A stretch of DNA of 64,000 nt from the NCBI RefSeq assembly GCF_018128945.1, contig NZ_CP068393.1, positions 2,914,001 through 2,978,000 of the forward strand. Reading direction: 5' to 3'. Position 1 is the first letter of the stretch. Every line of letters starts with the position of its first letter. The position numbers were made by a program, and so were the translations under genes. The DNA is from Aristaeella hokkaidonensis. Lineage in GTDB: Bacteria; Bacillota; Clostridia; Christensenellales; Aristaeellaceae. Of the stretch, positions 51,017 through 59,758 are shown piece by piece. The notes beneath the pieces were generated by a model. The model worked only from the letters and a program-made list of their open reading frames with translations. It was not told where the DNA came from and searched no databases.

Positions 51017-51448
51017 GTGGAAGTCAGGTTCTATGATTCGGTGGATGACGCGCTGCTGAAGTTTGCGGTGATTTTAGCCAAAGCTGAGGGGAAATGGGTA
51101 TTCTGCAAGCATAAAGAAAGGGACACTTATGAAATACCCGGCGGGCACAGGGAACCCGGGGAGGCCATTGCCGATACGGCGGTCAGGGAACTGCAGGAAG
51201 AAACCGGGGCAAAGGACTTTGCCATCAAGCCTGTCTGCGCATACTCCGTGACCGGGAAAAACCGGGTCAATGATACCGGCGAGGAAATGTACGGCATGCT
51301 GTACTACGCTGATATTTCCGGATTTGATCAGGAACTGCACAGCGAAATGGAAAAGGTCTGCCTGTTTGATGAACTTCCGGAAGCACTGACCTATCCTGAG
51401 ATCCAGCCCAAACTTGTTCAGGAGGCCGGGCGGAGAGGATATGTGTGA
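51017..51448 (+). CDS. NUDIX hydrolase (MutT-like)
   Basis: 143 residues, GTG start. The NUDIX box (PGGHREPGEAIADTAVRELQ then EETGA, about 39-63) is complete. It is close to small MutT-like pyrophosphatases that clean up oxidised or unusual nucleotides. Second NUDIX gene in this run, only distantly similar to the first. Confidence 0.87.
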   Translation: MEVRFYDSVDDALLKFAVILAKAEGKWVFCKHKERDTYEIPGGHREPGEAIADTAVRELQEETGAKDFAIKPVCAYSVTGKNRVNDTGEEMYGMLYYADISGFDQELHSEMEKVCLFDELPEALTYPEIQPKLVQEAGRRGYV

Positions 51449-51588
51449 GGACGGGATTCATACCGGCGGCAGAGTACAGGGGATTTTTTTCATACAGCGG
51501 GTATGTTCCCTGTCTGCGAGGGAAAAAGTATAATCATTTTCCAGGTTCATGACGGCACACTGTCCATGGACGGGATGAGGTGAATTCC

Positions 51589-52026
51589 ATGAGGGAGCTG
51601 GAATATAAGGAGATATACAGGCTGGAGGAATGCCTGAAAGAGCTTGCGGAGCATCACAATGAGGTCTCCACCGGCTTTAAAGGCTGTTATCCGAAAAGAC
51701 CTTTCGCGGAAACCCTGGAATCCTTCCGGGAAGGCATTCAAAGCGGGAAATCCAGGATTGCGGTTGTTGAAGAGAACGGCCGGATACTGGGGTTCTGCAA
51801 AACAGACGTTTGCGGCGCGGAGGGAAAGATCGATTACCTGATCGTGCTGAAGGAAGCCCGGGGCGGCGGATACGGCAATGACCTGATGGACTGGGCAATG
51901 AATACGCTGAAGCAAAGCGGCGTCAACAGAATTGAGGTCCGGGTAGTGGACGGAAACGACGCGATCCGGTTCTACGAAAAATACGGGTTCCGGATCAACG
52001 CGCAGATCCTGAGAATGAACGTGTAA
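51589..52026 (+). CDS. GNAT-family N-acetyltransferase
   Basis: 145 residues from the ATG at 51589 (GATGAGGTG upstream). Motif A is LIVLKEARGGGYGNDLM (acetyl-CoA loop) and motif B includes the VNRIEVRVVDGNDAIRFYEKYGF segment read in parts. Substrate unknown. Followed 18 bp later by an MGMT-like gene. Confidence 0.85.
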   Translation: MRELEYKEIYRLEECLKELAEHHNEVSTGFKGCYPKRPFAETLESFREGIQSGKSRIAVVEENGRILGFCKTDVCGAEGKIDYLIVLKEARGGGYGNDLMDWAMNTLKQSGVNRIEVRVVDGNDAIRFYEKYGFRINAQILRMNV

Positions 52027-52044
52027 AGTGCCGGAGAATGAAAG

Positions 52045-52353
52045 ATGGGTAAAACGCTGAATACGGATCTGGTCTATGAGGTGCTTTCTGTCGTGGAAGA
52101 AATTCCGGAAGGCTGTGTGGCGACCTATGGCCAGATAGCCCGGCTGACGGGCAGGGACAGGAACGCGAGACTGGTGGGAAAAATCCTGAGCATGTCGGAG
52201 TACTACGGACAATACCCCTGCCACAGGGTGGTGAACCACGCGGGAAGGACGGCCCCGGCCTTTCGCACGCAAAGGGAACGGCTGGAGGAAGAAGGGGTTG
52301 AGTTCAAGGACAACGGCTGCGTGGACCTGAAAAAATACCAGTGGGACTGCTGA
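52045..52353 (+). CDS. Methylated-DNA-cysteine methyltransferase DNA-binding domain protein
   Basis: 102 residues consisting only of the C-terminal Ada/MGMT domain. The active motif is YPCHRVVN, keeping the cysteine, so it is not an alkyltransferase-like (ATL) protein in which this residue is usually tryptophan. GCVATYGQIARLTG is the DNA-binding helix-turn-helix. It may repair O6-alkylguanine or signal damage to excision repair; short forms like this are often of uncertain activity. Confidence 0.87.
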   Translation: MGKTLNTDLVYEVLSVVEEIPEGCVATYGQIARLTGRDRNARLVGKILSMSEYYGQYPCHRVVNHAGRTAPAFRTQRERLEEEGVEFKDNGCVDLKKYQWDC

Positions 52354-52383
52354 TGCCCGGGGAAATAAGGAGAAACAGCACAG

Positions 52384-53343
52384 ATGATCAAGGGATATTC
52401 CAGGGACGGATTTTCACGGCTGATGCTGGGTACACACCTGGGGGATTTTACGGATGAAGTATCCGAAAGCTACCGGGACGCAATTGCATTTGCGCTGCAG
52501 AACGGTATTTCATCCATAGACGGTGCGATCAATTACAGGGGAATGCGGTCGGAAAAAGATGAAGGCACAGCCGTTCAGGAACTGATCAGCAGCGGGAAGC
52601 TCCGGCGGGAGGATTTTTGTATCACCTCCAAAGCAGGGCTGCTCTTCGGCGATATTACAGAAAGAACCAATCCGCGGATGTACCTGGAAAAACACCTGAA
52701 ACCCTGCGGGATTACGGAAGATGACTTCTGTGAATATGACGGGCTTTTCCAGACGCTGAATCCCGTTTTCTTTGAGATTGCGCTTGAAAAGAGCCTGCAG
52801 AATCTCGGACTGGAAACGATTGATGTTCACTATATTCATATTCCGGAGATTACCCGTGCCGGGACAGATCTGGCAACGTTCTATGACAGGATGGAGAACC
52901 TGTTCCGCTGGTATGAAAGCAAAGTGGCAGAAGGAAGGATCCGGTACTACGGGCTGGCCCTCGAGTTTATGGGTACGGAGCCGGAAAAGGAAAAATGGCA
53001 TTTTGAACTGGAAGAGCTGAAAAAGAGAGCCCTGAAGGCGGGAAACGGCGGAAGCCATCTGAAATATGTTATCTATGAGTACAACAAGTTATGTCCGTAT
53101 CCGGTGACGGTTGCCAGCCAGAGGGTGGGCGGGGAACCGGTAACGCTGGCGGAGGCATGCCGCAGGCTGAACTTTGAAACAGTTGCCAGTATGCCTTTTG
53201 CGATGGGAAACGCACTGAAACAGTATTCTGTCCGGGAATTGCTGGAATTCGCACTGGGCGGAGCGGATCATGTGATCGTCGGAAGCAAAAGCAAAGAACA
53301 TATCCGGGAACTGCTGGCATATGTAAATGAGAAACAGATCTGA
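52384..53343 (+). CDS. Aldo/keto reductase family protein
   Basis: 319 residues. The barrel shows FSRLMLGTHLGDF, the conserved aspartate/tyrosine region SSIDGAINYRG, a lysine in ITSKAG and the histidine-containing IDVHYIHIPE. The tetrad D-Y-K-H is present. NADPH-dependent reduction of an aldehyde or ketone is expected; substrate unknown. Conserved C-terminus has VIVGSKSKEHI for cofactor binding. Confidence 0.87.
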   Translation: MIKGYSRDGFSRLMLGTHLGDFTDEVSESYRDAIAFALQNGISSIDGAINYRGMRSEKDEGTAVQELISSGKLRREDFCITSKAGLLFGDITERTNPRMYLEKHLKPCGITEDDFCEYDGLFQTLNPVFFEIALEKSLQNLGLETIDVHYIHIPEITRAGTDLATFYDRMENLFRWYESKVAEGRIRYYGLALEFMGTEPEKEKWHFELEELKKRALKAGNGGSHLKYVIYEYNKLCPYPVTVASQRVGGEPVTLAEACRRLNFETVASMPFAMGNALKQYSVRELLEFALGGADHVIVGSKSKEHIRELLAYVNEKQI

Positions 53344-53364
53344 GCAGGAACAGGAGGAAAAGCA

Positions 53365-53772
53365 ATGAAACGGGAACTGGGAATCGCACGCTGCGGGCTG
53401 GCCTGCTGCCTGTGCTCTGAAAACGTGGAATGTAAAGGCTGCAAGCAGGATGGATTCAAGGATCTTTGCTGGTGCAAGGACGCGGATTTCTGTGAAACCC
53501 GTAAATGTGTGCTCCGGAAAGGCCTGATGGGCTGCTATGAATGTGAGCCGGCAGGGTGCCGGATCGGCCTGTATGCAGATAAAATCAAACCGCGCGCTTT
53601 TGCGGAATATGCGCGCAGATACGGCGTGGAGGAGCTCCTGGACTGCCTGGAGCGGAACGAGCAGGCCGGGATTGTCTATCACCGGGAAGGAATCATGGGA
53701 GACTACGATGAGTTTGATGACCTGGAAAAGCTGATTGATTTCATCAGGACCGGAAAACGCAGGGAATCATGA
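53365..53772 (+). CDS. DUF3795 cysteine-rich protein
   Basis: 135 residues. Eleven or more cysteines in the first 70 residues (CGLACCLC, CKGCKQ, CWC, CYECEP) match DUF3795, a family that probably binds zinc or an iron-sulfur cluster. Function unknown. Starts 21 bp after the reductase with GGAGGAAAAG upstream. Confidence 0.85.
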   Translation: MKRELGIARCGLACCLCSENVECKGCKQDGFKDLCWCKDADFCETRKCVLRKGLMGCYECEPAGCRIGLYADKIKPRAFAEYARRYGVEELLDCLERNEQAGIVYHREGIMGDYDEFDDLEKLIDFIRTGKRRES

Positions 53773-53818
53773 AGCCAGGCACTGACGGCAGGCAGCACGG
53801 AAGGATGGACGGAGAAAG

Positions 53819-54697
53819 ATGCATTTTGTGGACGCAAAAGGAATCCTGACCGGCGGTAAAGGCCATTACGGGATGAATATTTACCGCGGCTGCTCCCACG
53901 GCTGTATCTACTGCGACAGCCGGAGCAAATGCTATCAGTTCACCCATGCGTTTGAAGACATTGAGGTCAAGCAGAACGCGCCGGAGCTGCTGGAGCAGGC
54001 GCTGAAATCCAAACGACAGAAGGCGATGATCGGGACCGGATCCATGTCGGATCCCTATATGCACTGCGAAGAGCAGCTCGGCCTGACCCGGAAATGCCTG
54101 GAGATCATCAGCAAATACGGCTTCGGGGCTGCGGTACAGACCAAGTCTGACCGGATCCTGCGGGATATCGACCTGCTGGAGGAGATTAACCGAAAAGCCA
54201 AATGCGTGGTCCAGATCACACTGACCACATATGATGAAAAGCTGTGCGGGATCCTGGAACCGAACGTATGCAAAACCCGGCGGCGGATTGAAGTGCTGGA
54301 AGCCATGCGGGAACGAGGCATTCCCACGGTGGTCTGGATGACGCCGATCCTGCCGTTTATCAACGATACAGAGGAAAACATCCGGGCGATCCTGGAGGCC
54401 TGTGGCCGGGTGAAAGTGAAAGGGATCATCTGCTTCGATATGGGGCTGACGCTCCGCGAGGGAGACCGGGAATACTATTACGCGGCACTGGACAGGCATT
54501 TCCCCGGACTGAAGGAAAAGTACATCAGGACATACGGGAATGCCTACGAGGTATCCAGCCCGAACCGGGAACCGCTGATGCGCCTGTTCCGGATGTTCTG
54601 CCGGGAACACGGGATGATGTACAAACCGGATGAGTGCTTCAACTATATGGGCACGCTGCCTGACAGGTTTGAACAGATGACGTTCCTGGATCTGTAA
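53819..54697 (+). CDS. Radical SAM protein, spore-photoproduct-lyase-like family
   Basis: 292 residues. The cluster motif is CSHGCIYCD (CxxxCxxC, about 25-33) after MNIYRG, and GTGSMSDPY and FGAAVQTKSD match the SPL/Rv2578c-like radical SAM family. It lacks the N-terminal domain of true spore photoproduct lyase. A DNA-repair or modification role is possible, consistent with the MGMT-like neighbour, but unproven. Confidence 0.87.
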   Translation: MHFVDAKGILTGGKGHYGMNIYRGCSHGCIYCDSRSKCYQFTHAFEDIEVKQNAPELLEQALKSKRQKAMIGTGSMSDPYMHCEEQLGLTRKCLEIISKYGFGAAVQTKSDRILRDIDLLEEINRKAKCVVQITLTTYDEKLCGILEPNVCKTRRRIEVLEAMRERGIPTVVWMTPILPFINDTEENIRAILEACGRVKVKGIICFDMGLTLREGDREYYYAALDRHFPGLKEKYIRTYGNAYEVSSPNREPLMRLFRMFCREHGMMYKPDECFNYMGTLPDRFEQMTFLDL

Positions 54698-54794
54698 AAA
54701 CATATAAGGAGAAACACTATGATGAGACTTCTCTTGCGCTGAACATCCTGAAGGATTTATACAAAATAAGAGTAAAACCTGAAAGGATAAACGC

Positions 54795-55343
54795 ATGTAT
54801 TATTATCACGTGATATCAGATATCCCCAAACATAAAGGGGAACATATCCTGCTGGATGAAAACCACCCCAACGGCGTTCACCAGCGGGTTTATGCACAGA
54901 TGGAAACCGTGAAGGATATCTACAAGAACCCGGAAGCCTACCGGGGAAAAGAACTGACCCATGTGGTGGACGTAGCCCTGCGGGAACTGGCGCTGGAAAA
55001 AGTCCGGAAAGAAAAATACCCCCACTATCCGTCCCGGATGGCCTCGCTGTATGTATCCCGGACCTATGAGGAAGCGGAACAGTGGGGAGACTATTTTGCA
55101 AAGATCGGCCGTCCGACCTACGGAATCGCGAAAATCAAGGTGAACGGAAACACGTTTACCGGCGACGCCTACAAATGCTTTGACGGTTCAATTGACGAAG
55201 AGGAAAACATCCGGCAGGCGGAAATTTACTGGCAGAACGGCCCGAACGAGGACGGGAGTCAACCCATTGTGGAGATCCTTGCGGACGGGGATATTGAAGT
55301 GGTGGAGATCATGAAGGAGATCAATGCCAATATTCCCGAATAA
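54795..55343 (+). CDS. DUF2441-family protein
   Basis: 182 residues. The opening MYYYHVISDIPKHKGEHI and the SRMASLYVSRTYEEAEQW region match DUF2441, whose fold resembles ADP-ribosyltransferases; function unproven. The 97-bp gap before it has a good AAGGAG site followed by a seven-codon frame (54720-54743) that leads nowhere, perhaps a decayed gene start. A terminator follows. Confidence 0.8.
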   Translation: MYYYHVISDIPKHKGEHILLDENHPNGVHQRVYAQMETVKDIYKNPEAYRGKELTHVVDVALRELALEKVRKEKYPHYPSRMASLYVSRTYEEAEQWGDYFAKIGRPTYGIAKIKVNGNTFTGDAYKCFDGSIDEEENIRQAEIYWQNGPNEDGSQPIVEILADGDIEVVEIMKEINANIPE

Positions 55344-55362
55344 GGAACAGGTGCCAGCAAAA

Positions 55363-55392
55363 ACACACCCCGCCGGCTGCGGCGGGGTGTGT
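55363..55392. terminator. Terminator between DUF2441 and the GNAT gene
   Basis: ACACACCCCGCC pairs perfectly with GGCGGGGTGTGT around GGCTGC; serves convergent genes. The flanking T-runs are weak. Confidence 0.8.
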
Positions 55393-55403
55393 CTGTTCCT
55401 GAT

Positions 55404-55952
55404 TTACTCGTCTGATTTCAGTTTGGCGTAGATCACCCGGTCATAAATGCCCTGGTTGTTTCGCCCGGCCTGGCGGAGGAGACCCTCCCGGCGCATGCCG
55501 ACTTTTTCCAGGACTTTGCCGGAATTGGGATTGCTCACGTCATAACCGGCTTCAATCCGGTTGAAGCCTACCTGGTTAAACAGAAAGTCCATGACCTTTT
55601 GCAGGGCTTCCGCTGTAATCCCTTTTCCCCACCAGTTTTTGCCGATGGAGTAGGAGACTTCCACCGCACGGGTATTTTTCCGGATGTTTGTGGCGGCGAG
55701 GGTGCCAATCACTTCTCCGCTTTCTTTCATCACGATGGCCCAGCAGTATCTTTCCGGGTCTTCATACCGCTGAATGAAGTCCATCATCAGCGCTTCAGTA
55801 TCGGCAACGCTTTTGTCGTTTTCCCAGGTGAGGAACCGGTTGACTTCTGGATCTGAAGTGACGTTTTTATAGAAATCCGGTGCGTCGGACAGCTGAAAAC
55901 GCCGCAGGACCAGCCTTTCGGTTTCCAGCTGTACGGTTTCGCAGTGGTTCAT
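55404..55952 (-). CDS. GNAT acetyltransferase, RimJ/RimL type
   Basis: 182 residues. LETERLVLRRFQLSDAPDFY is the standard RimJ-like opening; the acetyl-CoA loop is IGKNWWGKGITAEAL and the C-terminal VLEKVGMRREGLLR closes the fold. It probably acetylates a protein N-terminus or small amine. It is the only minus-strand gene between 49.5 and 64 kb. Confidence 0.88.
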   Translation of the reverse strand: MNHCETVQLETERLVLRRFQLSDAPDFYKNVTSDPEVNRFLTWENDKSVADTEALMMDFIQRYEDPERYCWAIVMKESGEVIGTLAATNIRKNTRAVEVSYSIGKNWWGKGITAEALQKVMDFLFNQVGFNRIEAGYDVSNPNSGKVLEKVGMRREGLLRQAGRNNQGIYDRVIYAKLKSDE

Positions 55953-56099
55953 GACAGAACACCTCCCGGATTTAAGCAGATTGTATACTGATGCCAGGAG
56001 AAGTATAACACAGAAAAGGGTAAAGCAGAAGCGGGATCCTTTTCAAAAACGGTATGTCCGGAGTATGATAAATCCATGCCGAAGAAAGAAGGAGTGCCG

Positions 56100-56678
56100 G
56101 TGTATTATCACGCATCACAGGTTCAGGGAATCACCACACTGGAGCCCAGGATATCCAATCACGGTATCCCGCTGGTTTATTTATCCCGGAAAAGGGAAAA
56201 CGTGCTGGTTTACCTGAGCAACGCCATCGAAAAATACTGCCGGGAAACCGGCTTTGCCTATGACGGCGTATGGCAGAAGTGGGGACCGTACGGATTCGGA
56301 CCGGATGGCCGGCTGTGCCTGGAAGAGTATTATCCGGACGCCATTGAACGTACCTACAAAGGAGTATCCGGGTATATTTATCATGCGGAAGAAATAAAGG
56401 ATTCGGGATTTGAGGTGCAGATTCCCGATGCCGCCACCAGCAGTGAGCCGGTCATTGTGACAGGTTCAGAGTATGTACCGGACGCCTATGAAGCGATCCT
56501 GGAGGCGGAGCGGGAAGGACTGATCATCCTCCGGCGGTATGGGGAGATGACCGACAGGAAGAAGGAATGGATCGCAGCCACAATCCGGGAGGAATATGCT
56601 TCCGCGGAGGGACATCCTGAATACCGGCACTTTTTACGGGGCTGTTTCCCGGAAATCCTGGAAGGGGAGAAAAACTGA
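56100..56678 (+). CDS. Unassigned protein, possibly ADP-ribosyltransferase-like
   Basis: 192 residues from the GTG at 56100 with AAGGAG five bases upstream; an in-frame ATG at 56076 lacks such a site. It opens YYHASQVQGITTLEP, followed by VYLSRKRENVLVYL and later TGSEYVPDAYEAI. A histidine strand, a YLS strand and a Glu near EYV are reminiscent of ADP-ribosyltransferase folds, but I do not recognise the family. It overlaps by one base the nucleotidyltransferase gene that follows, so the two form a pair. Confidence 0.55.
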   Translation: MYYHASQVQGITTLEPRISNHGIPLVYLSRKRENVLVYLSNAIEKYCRETGFAYDGVWQKWGPYGFGPDGRLCLEEYYPDAIERTYKGVSGYIYHAEEIKDSGFEVQIPDAATSSEPVIVTGSEYVPDAYEAILEAEREGLIILRRYGEMTDRKKEWIAATIREEYASAEGHPEYRHFLRGCFPEILEGEKN

Positions 56679-57064
56679 TGAAGAAAGCTGAAATGATCGA
56701 AAAACTGAAAGCCTTCCCGTATGATCCGGCGGAATACTGGGTGATCACCGGCGGGGCGATGGTGCTGTACGGTATCCGGGAGGAGTCCTCGGATATTGAC
56801 CTGGGGTGCACGGCCGGATTGGCGAACCGGCTGGAGCAGGAAGGATACCTGTATAAGGTCACGGACGACGGGAACCGGTGGTTCAAGCTGGGTGAGGATA
56901 TCGAAGTGTTCGAAAACTGGCTGTTTGACACAGTGGACCATGTGGACGGGATTCCCGTGATCTCGGTGCAGGGACTGATTGAAATGAAAAAGGACCTGGG
57001 ACGGGAAAAGGACCTGCGGGATATCGCCCTGATCAATGACTTCCTGGCCCACAGCGCGAAATAA
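56678..57064 (+). CDS. Nucleotidyltransferase-fold protein (MNT/AbiEii-like)
   Basis: 128 residues. WVITGGAMVLYGIREESSDIDLG contains the GG...DxD core of the minimal nucleotidyltransferase fold used by AbiEii, MNT antitoxins and kanamycin nucleotidyltransferase. The rest is short and acidic. It is translationally coupled to the previous gene (stop and start share a base). Such pairs can be toxin-antitoxin or modification systems, but neither partner shows the matching HEPN domain. Confidence 0.7.
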   Translation: MKKAEMIEKLKAFPYDPAEYWVITGGAMVLYGIREESSDIDLGCTAGLANRLEQEGYLYKVTDDGNRWFKLGEDIEVFENWLFDTVDHVDGIPVISVQGLIEMKKDLGREKDLRDIALINDFLAHSAK

Positions 57065-57084
57065 CCATACAAGAGGACGAACAG

Positions 57085-57720
57085 ATGAAAAATCCCTGGG
57101 AAGAGATCAGCCTGGACGACTATGAAAACCATATGAGCCTGGATTCCGTGAAGCAGCTTCAGGCGTTGAACGTCCTGATGAAGGAACAGTTTGATGCCTA
57201 TCCGGTTCACACTGCCATGGTGCTCGGCGTGGCCGGAGGCAACGGTATTGAGCATGCCCGGCCGGAAAAGTACCGGGCGGTATACTGCGTGGATATCAAT
57301 GAAGCATATCTGCAGGCGGTGCGGGAAAGGTATGCCGGGCAGCCTGCCGTGCAGTGCCTGCGGGCGGACCTGGCGGAAGAAGCGGACAGACTGCCGGCGG
57401 CGGAGCTGGTGATTGCCAACCTGCTGATTGAATACATCGGATACCCGGCGTTTACGGCGGTAATCCGCAAGGTTGGCCCGGAATATGTGTCCTGTGTGAT
57501 CCAGATCAACAGGGATGAGCAGAAATGGGTTTCCGATTCTCCCTACCTTCACGCGTTTGACGGACTGGACCGGGTCCACCACCAGATGGAAGAAAACGCA
57601 CTGACCGTGGCGATGGAAGAGGCCGGATATACCGGGATCCTGCGGGCGGAAGAGGGGCTGCCCAACGGCAAGGCGCTGGTCCGGCTGGATTACCGGAGGA
57701 TAGTAGAGGAGGAATTGTAA
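57085..57720 (+). CDS. Class I SAM-dependent methyltransferase
   Basis: 211 residues. The SAM-binding motif I is VLGVAGGNGIEH (about 47-58) and the acidic motif II is VYCVDINEAY. Motif IV is VIANLLIEYIGY, with no DNA-methylase NPPY. Small-molecule or peptide methylation is likely; substrate unknown. It follows the nucleotidyltransferase gene by 20 bp and ends just before the polyamine leader. Confidence 0.85.
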   Translation: MKNPWEEISLDDYENHMSLDSVKQLQALNVLMKEQFDAYPVHTAMVLGVAGGNGIEHARPEKYRAVYCVDINEAYLQAVRERYAGQPAVQCLRADLAEEADRLPAAELVIANLLIEYIGYPAFTAVIRKVGPEYVSCVIQINRDEQKWVSDSPYLHAFDGLDRVHHQMEENALTVAMEEAGYTGILRAEEGLPNGKALVRLDYRRIVEEEL

Positions 57721-57759
57721 AAAACGCTGGCGGAAGACTGTATTTTTTTGCATTTTCTC

Positions 57760-57787
57760 TTGACGGGGAAAAAGAAAATGATAATAT
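57760..57787 (+). promoter_or_regulatory. Promoter of the polyamine operon
   Basis: TTGACG (57760-57765), 16-bp spacer, TAATAT (57782-57787). Predicted start near 57794, giving a 438-nt leader. Confidence 0.75.
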
Positions 57788-57793
57788 AGTGCC

Positions 57794-58231
57794 AGTGCTT
57801 TCCTGAGAGAGGCAGGAGAGAAGGAATATTAAGACAAGGTGATCCAGTCATCAGCGTCTTAAGCAATTTACGGGACCACTCCGAAAACGGAGTCGAGGCC
57901 ATACGGACAGCCGGGTCCACTGCCGATGAGCGGTTTCCGCTCTATTGATTGAGTTAAAAGCTCAGTTTTATAAGTTGGTTACTTTATAACCGAAATGCGT
58001 AATCTGCGCAAACTTGTGAAATGGTCAATAAGAGTAGTAAAAGTAAGTATTGCTATATAGACTCTGTATGCCGAGCACCACTGATATTCTGTTCCGAACC
58101 TCTATGCCGTATCCTGGGCGGCGGGATCTGATTCCCGTATGCCGCAGCAGACGGTAACCGGGACCTGACTGCATGTGGATAATAACGCAAGTTGTGTGAT
58201 TACAGCTTGCGTTTTTTGTTTGAGGTGGAGT
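57794..58231 (+). ncRNA. Long structured leader of the polyamine operon, riboswitch/attenuator candidate
   Basis: 438 nt without a plausible gene. Visible stems: TTAAGAC/GTCTTAA (57829-57862), ACTCCG/CGGAGT around AAAA (57878-57893) enclosed by GGACC/GGTCC (57873-57918), GAGCGG/CCGCTC (57928-57942) and GGTTA/TAACC (57977-57991). AACTTGTG at 58011-58018 can pair with CGCAAGTT (58186-58193), the 5' side of the terminator that ends the leader, so it is a candidate antiterminator. It matches no riboswitch class I can recall. Confidence 0.6.
58184..58219 (+). terminator. Intrinsic terminator at the end of the polyamine leader
   Basis: AACGCAAG pairs with CTTGCGTT, extended by TGT/ACA, loop GTGATT, then a T-run. 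Only 12 bases separate it from the first gene, whose site (GGTGG) lies just beyond. So it must be controlled for the operon to be expressed. Confidence 0.88.
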
Positions 58232-59758
58232 ATGGGGAAGTACATGTACGACCAGTCCCGGGCGCCCATCTATGAGGCGCTGGAGCGCTTCCGTGAAATG
58301 CGGGTGGTGCCCTTTGACGTACCGGGACACAAGCATGGCAAAGGGAATCCGGAACTGACAGCTTTCCTTGGAGAAAAGTGCGTGGGCGTGGACGTGAACA
58401 GCATGAAGCCGCTGGACAATCTGTGCCATCCCGTATCGGTGATCCGCGAGGCGGAGATCCTGGCGGCGGACGCTTTCGGCGCGGCCAACGCCTTTCTGAT
58501 GGTGGGCGGTACCACCAGCTCTGTGCAGAGCATGGTGCTGTCCAGCTGCAAGCGGGGAGACAAGATCATCCTGCCCAGGAACGTGCACAGGAGCGTCATC
58601 AACGCGCTGGTGCTTTGCGGCGCTGTGCCGGTGTACGTCAATCCGGACGTGGACCGGAAGCTGGGCATCTCCCTGGGTATGAGCGTGGATCAGGTGCGGA
58701 AAGCCATCCGGGAGAACCCCGACGCGGTGGCCGTACTGGTGAACAACCCCACTTATTACGGTGTGTGCAGCGACCTGCGCACCATCGTGAAGCTGGCCCA
58801 TGAAGCCGGGATGATGTGCCTGGCGGACGAGGCCCACGGAACCCACTTCTATTTCGGCGACGGCATGCCGGTGACCGCCATGGAGGCGGGCGCGGACATG
58901 GCTGCGGTTTCCATGCACAAGAGCGGCGGCAGCCTGACCCAGTCCAGCCTGCTGCTGACCGGAGAACGGGTGAATGCCGGCCATGTGCGCCAGATCATCA
59001 ACCTGACCCAGACCACCTCCGGCAGCTACCTGCTGATGTCCAGCCTGGATATCAGCCGGAGAAACCTGGCCCAGCGCGGCAAGGCCGTTTTCCGGAAGGT
59101 GACGGAAATGGCGGAATATGCCCGGGAGGAAATCAACGCGGTGGGCGGCTACTATGCCTACGGCCGGGAACTGATCAACGGGGACTCCATTTTCGACTTT
59201 GACCCCACCAAGCTGAGCGTGCATACGCGGGATATCGGCCTGGCGGGCATTGAGGTATATGACATCCTGCGGGATGAGTATGATATCCAGATCGAGTTCG
59301 GCGATATCGGCAATATCCTGGCTTACCTTTCCATCGGCGACCGGATGCAGGAGCTGGAGCGGCTGGTGAGTGCGCTGGCGGAGATCAAGCGCCGGTACAT
59401 GAAGGATTCTTACGGCCTGCTGAGCCAGGAGTATATCGCTCCGGAAGTGGTTTACAGCCCCCAGGAGGCCTTCTATGCCAACAAGAAGAGCGTGCCGCTG
59501 AGCGAAAGCGAGGGCTACATCTGCAGCGAGTTCGTGATGTGCTACCCTCCGGGAATCCCGATCCTGGCCCCCGGTGAGCGGATCACCCGGGAAATCCTGG
59601 ACTACATCGTCTATGCCAAGACGAAGGGCTGCTCCCTGACCGGACCGGAAGACCCGATGATTGAGAACATCAACATTATCAGGGAGGAGGAGAAGATCTC
59701 ATGGAACTCTGGTTCAGTGAATGCCATGCCCCGGATGTTAAGCACAGCCTGCGTGTAA
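58232..59758 (+). CDS. speA: Arginine decarboxylase-like, Orn/Lys/Arg decarboxylase fold I
   Basis: 508 residues from the ATG at 58232 (GAGGTGG upstream). VPGHKHGKG opens the family; the PLP aspartate is in DEAHGTH and the Schiff-base lysine in SMHKSGGSLTQSS (about 229-241). It is the SpeA/CadA fold without the N-terminal wing domain, like Bacillus SpeA. Arginine is the likely substrate because agmatinase follows, but lysine or ornithine decarboxylation cannot be excluded. The 58-base overlap with speE gives it an unusual C-terminal tail. Confidence 0.9.
   Translation: MGKYMYDQSRAPIYEALERFREMRVVPFDVPGHKHGKGNPELTAFLGEKCVGVDVNSMKPLDNLCHPVSVIREAEILAADAFGAANAFLMVGGTTSSVQSMVLSSCKRGDKIILPRNVHRSVINALVLCGAVPVYVNPDVDRKLGISLGMSVDQVRKAIRENPDAVAVLVNNPTYYGVCSDLRTIVKLAHEAGMMCLADEAHGTHFYFGDGMPVTAMEAGADMAAVSMHKSGGSLTQSSLLLTGERVNAGHVRQIINLTQTTSGSYLLMSSLDISRRNLAQRGKAVFRKVTEMAEYAREEINAVGGYYAYGRELINGDSIFDFDPTKLSVHTRDIGLAGIEVYDILRDEYDIQIEFGDIGNILAYLSIGDRMQELERLVSALAEIKRRYMKDSYGLLSQEYIAPEVVYSPQEAFYANKKSVPLSESEGYICSEFVMCYPPGIPILAPGERITREILDYIVYAKTKGCSLTGPEDPMIENINIIREEEKISWNSGSVNAMPRMLSTACV

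Noticed and set aside
54720..54743. Seven-codon frame with a good ribosome binding site before the DUF2441 gene
   Set aside because: Too short to claim as a gene or leader peptide; more likely a decayed start.
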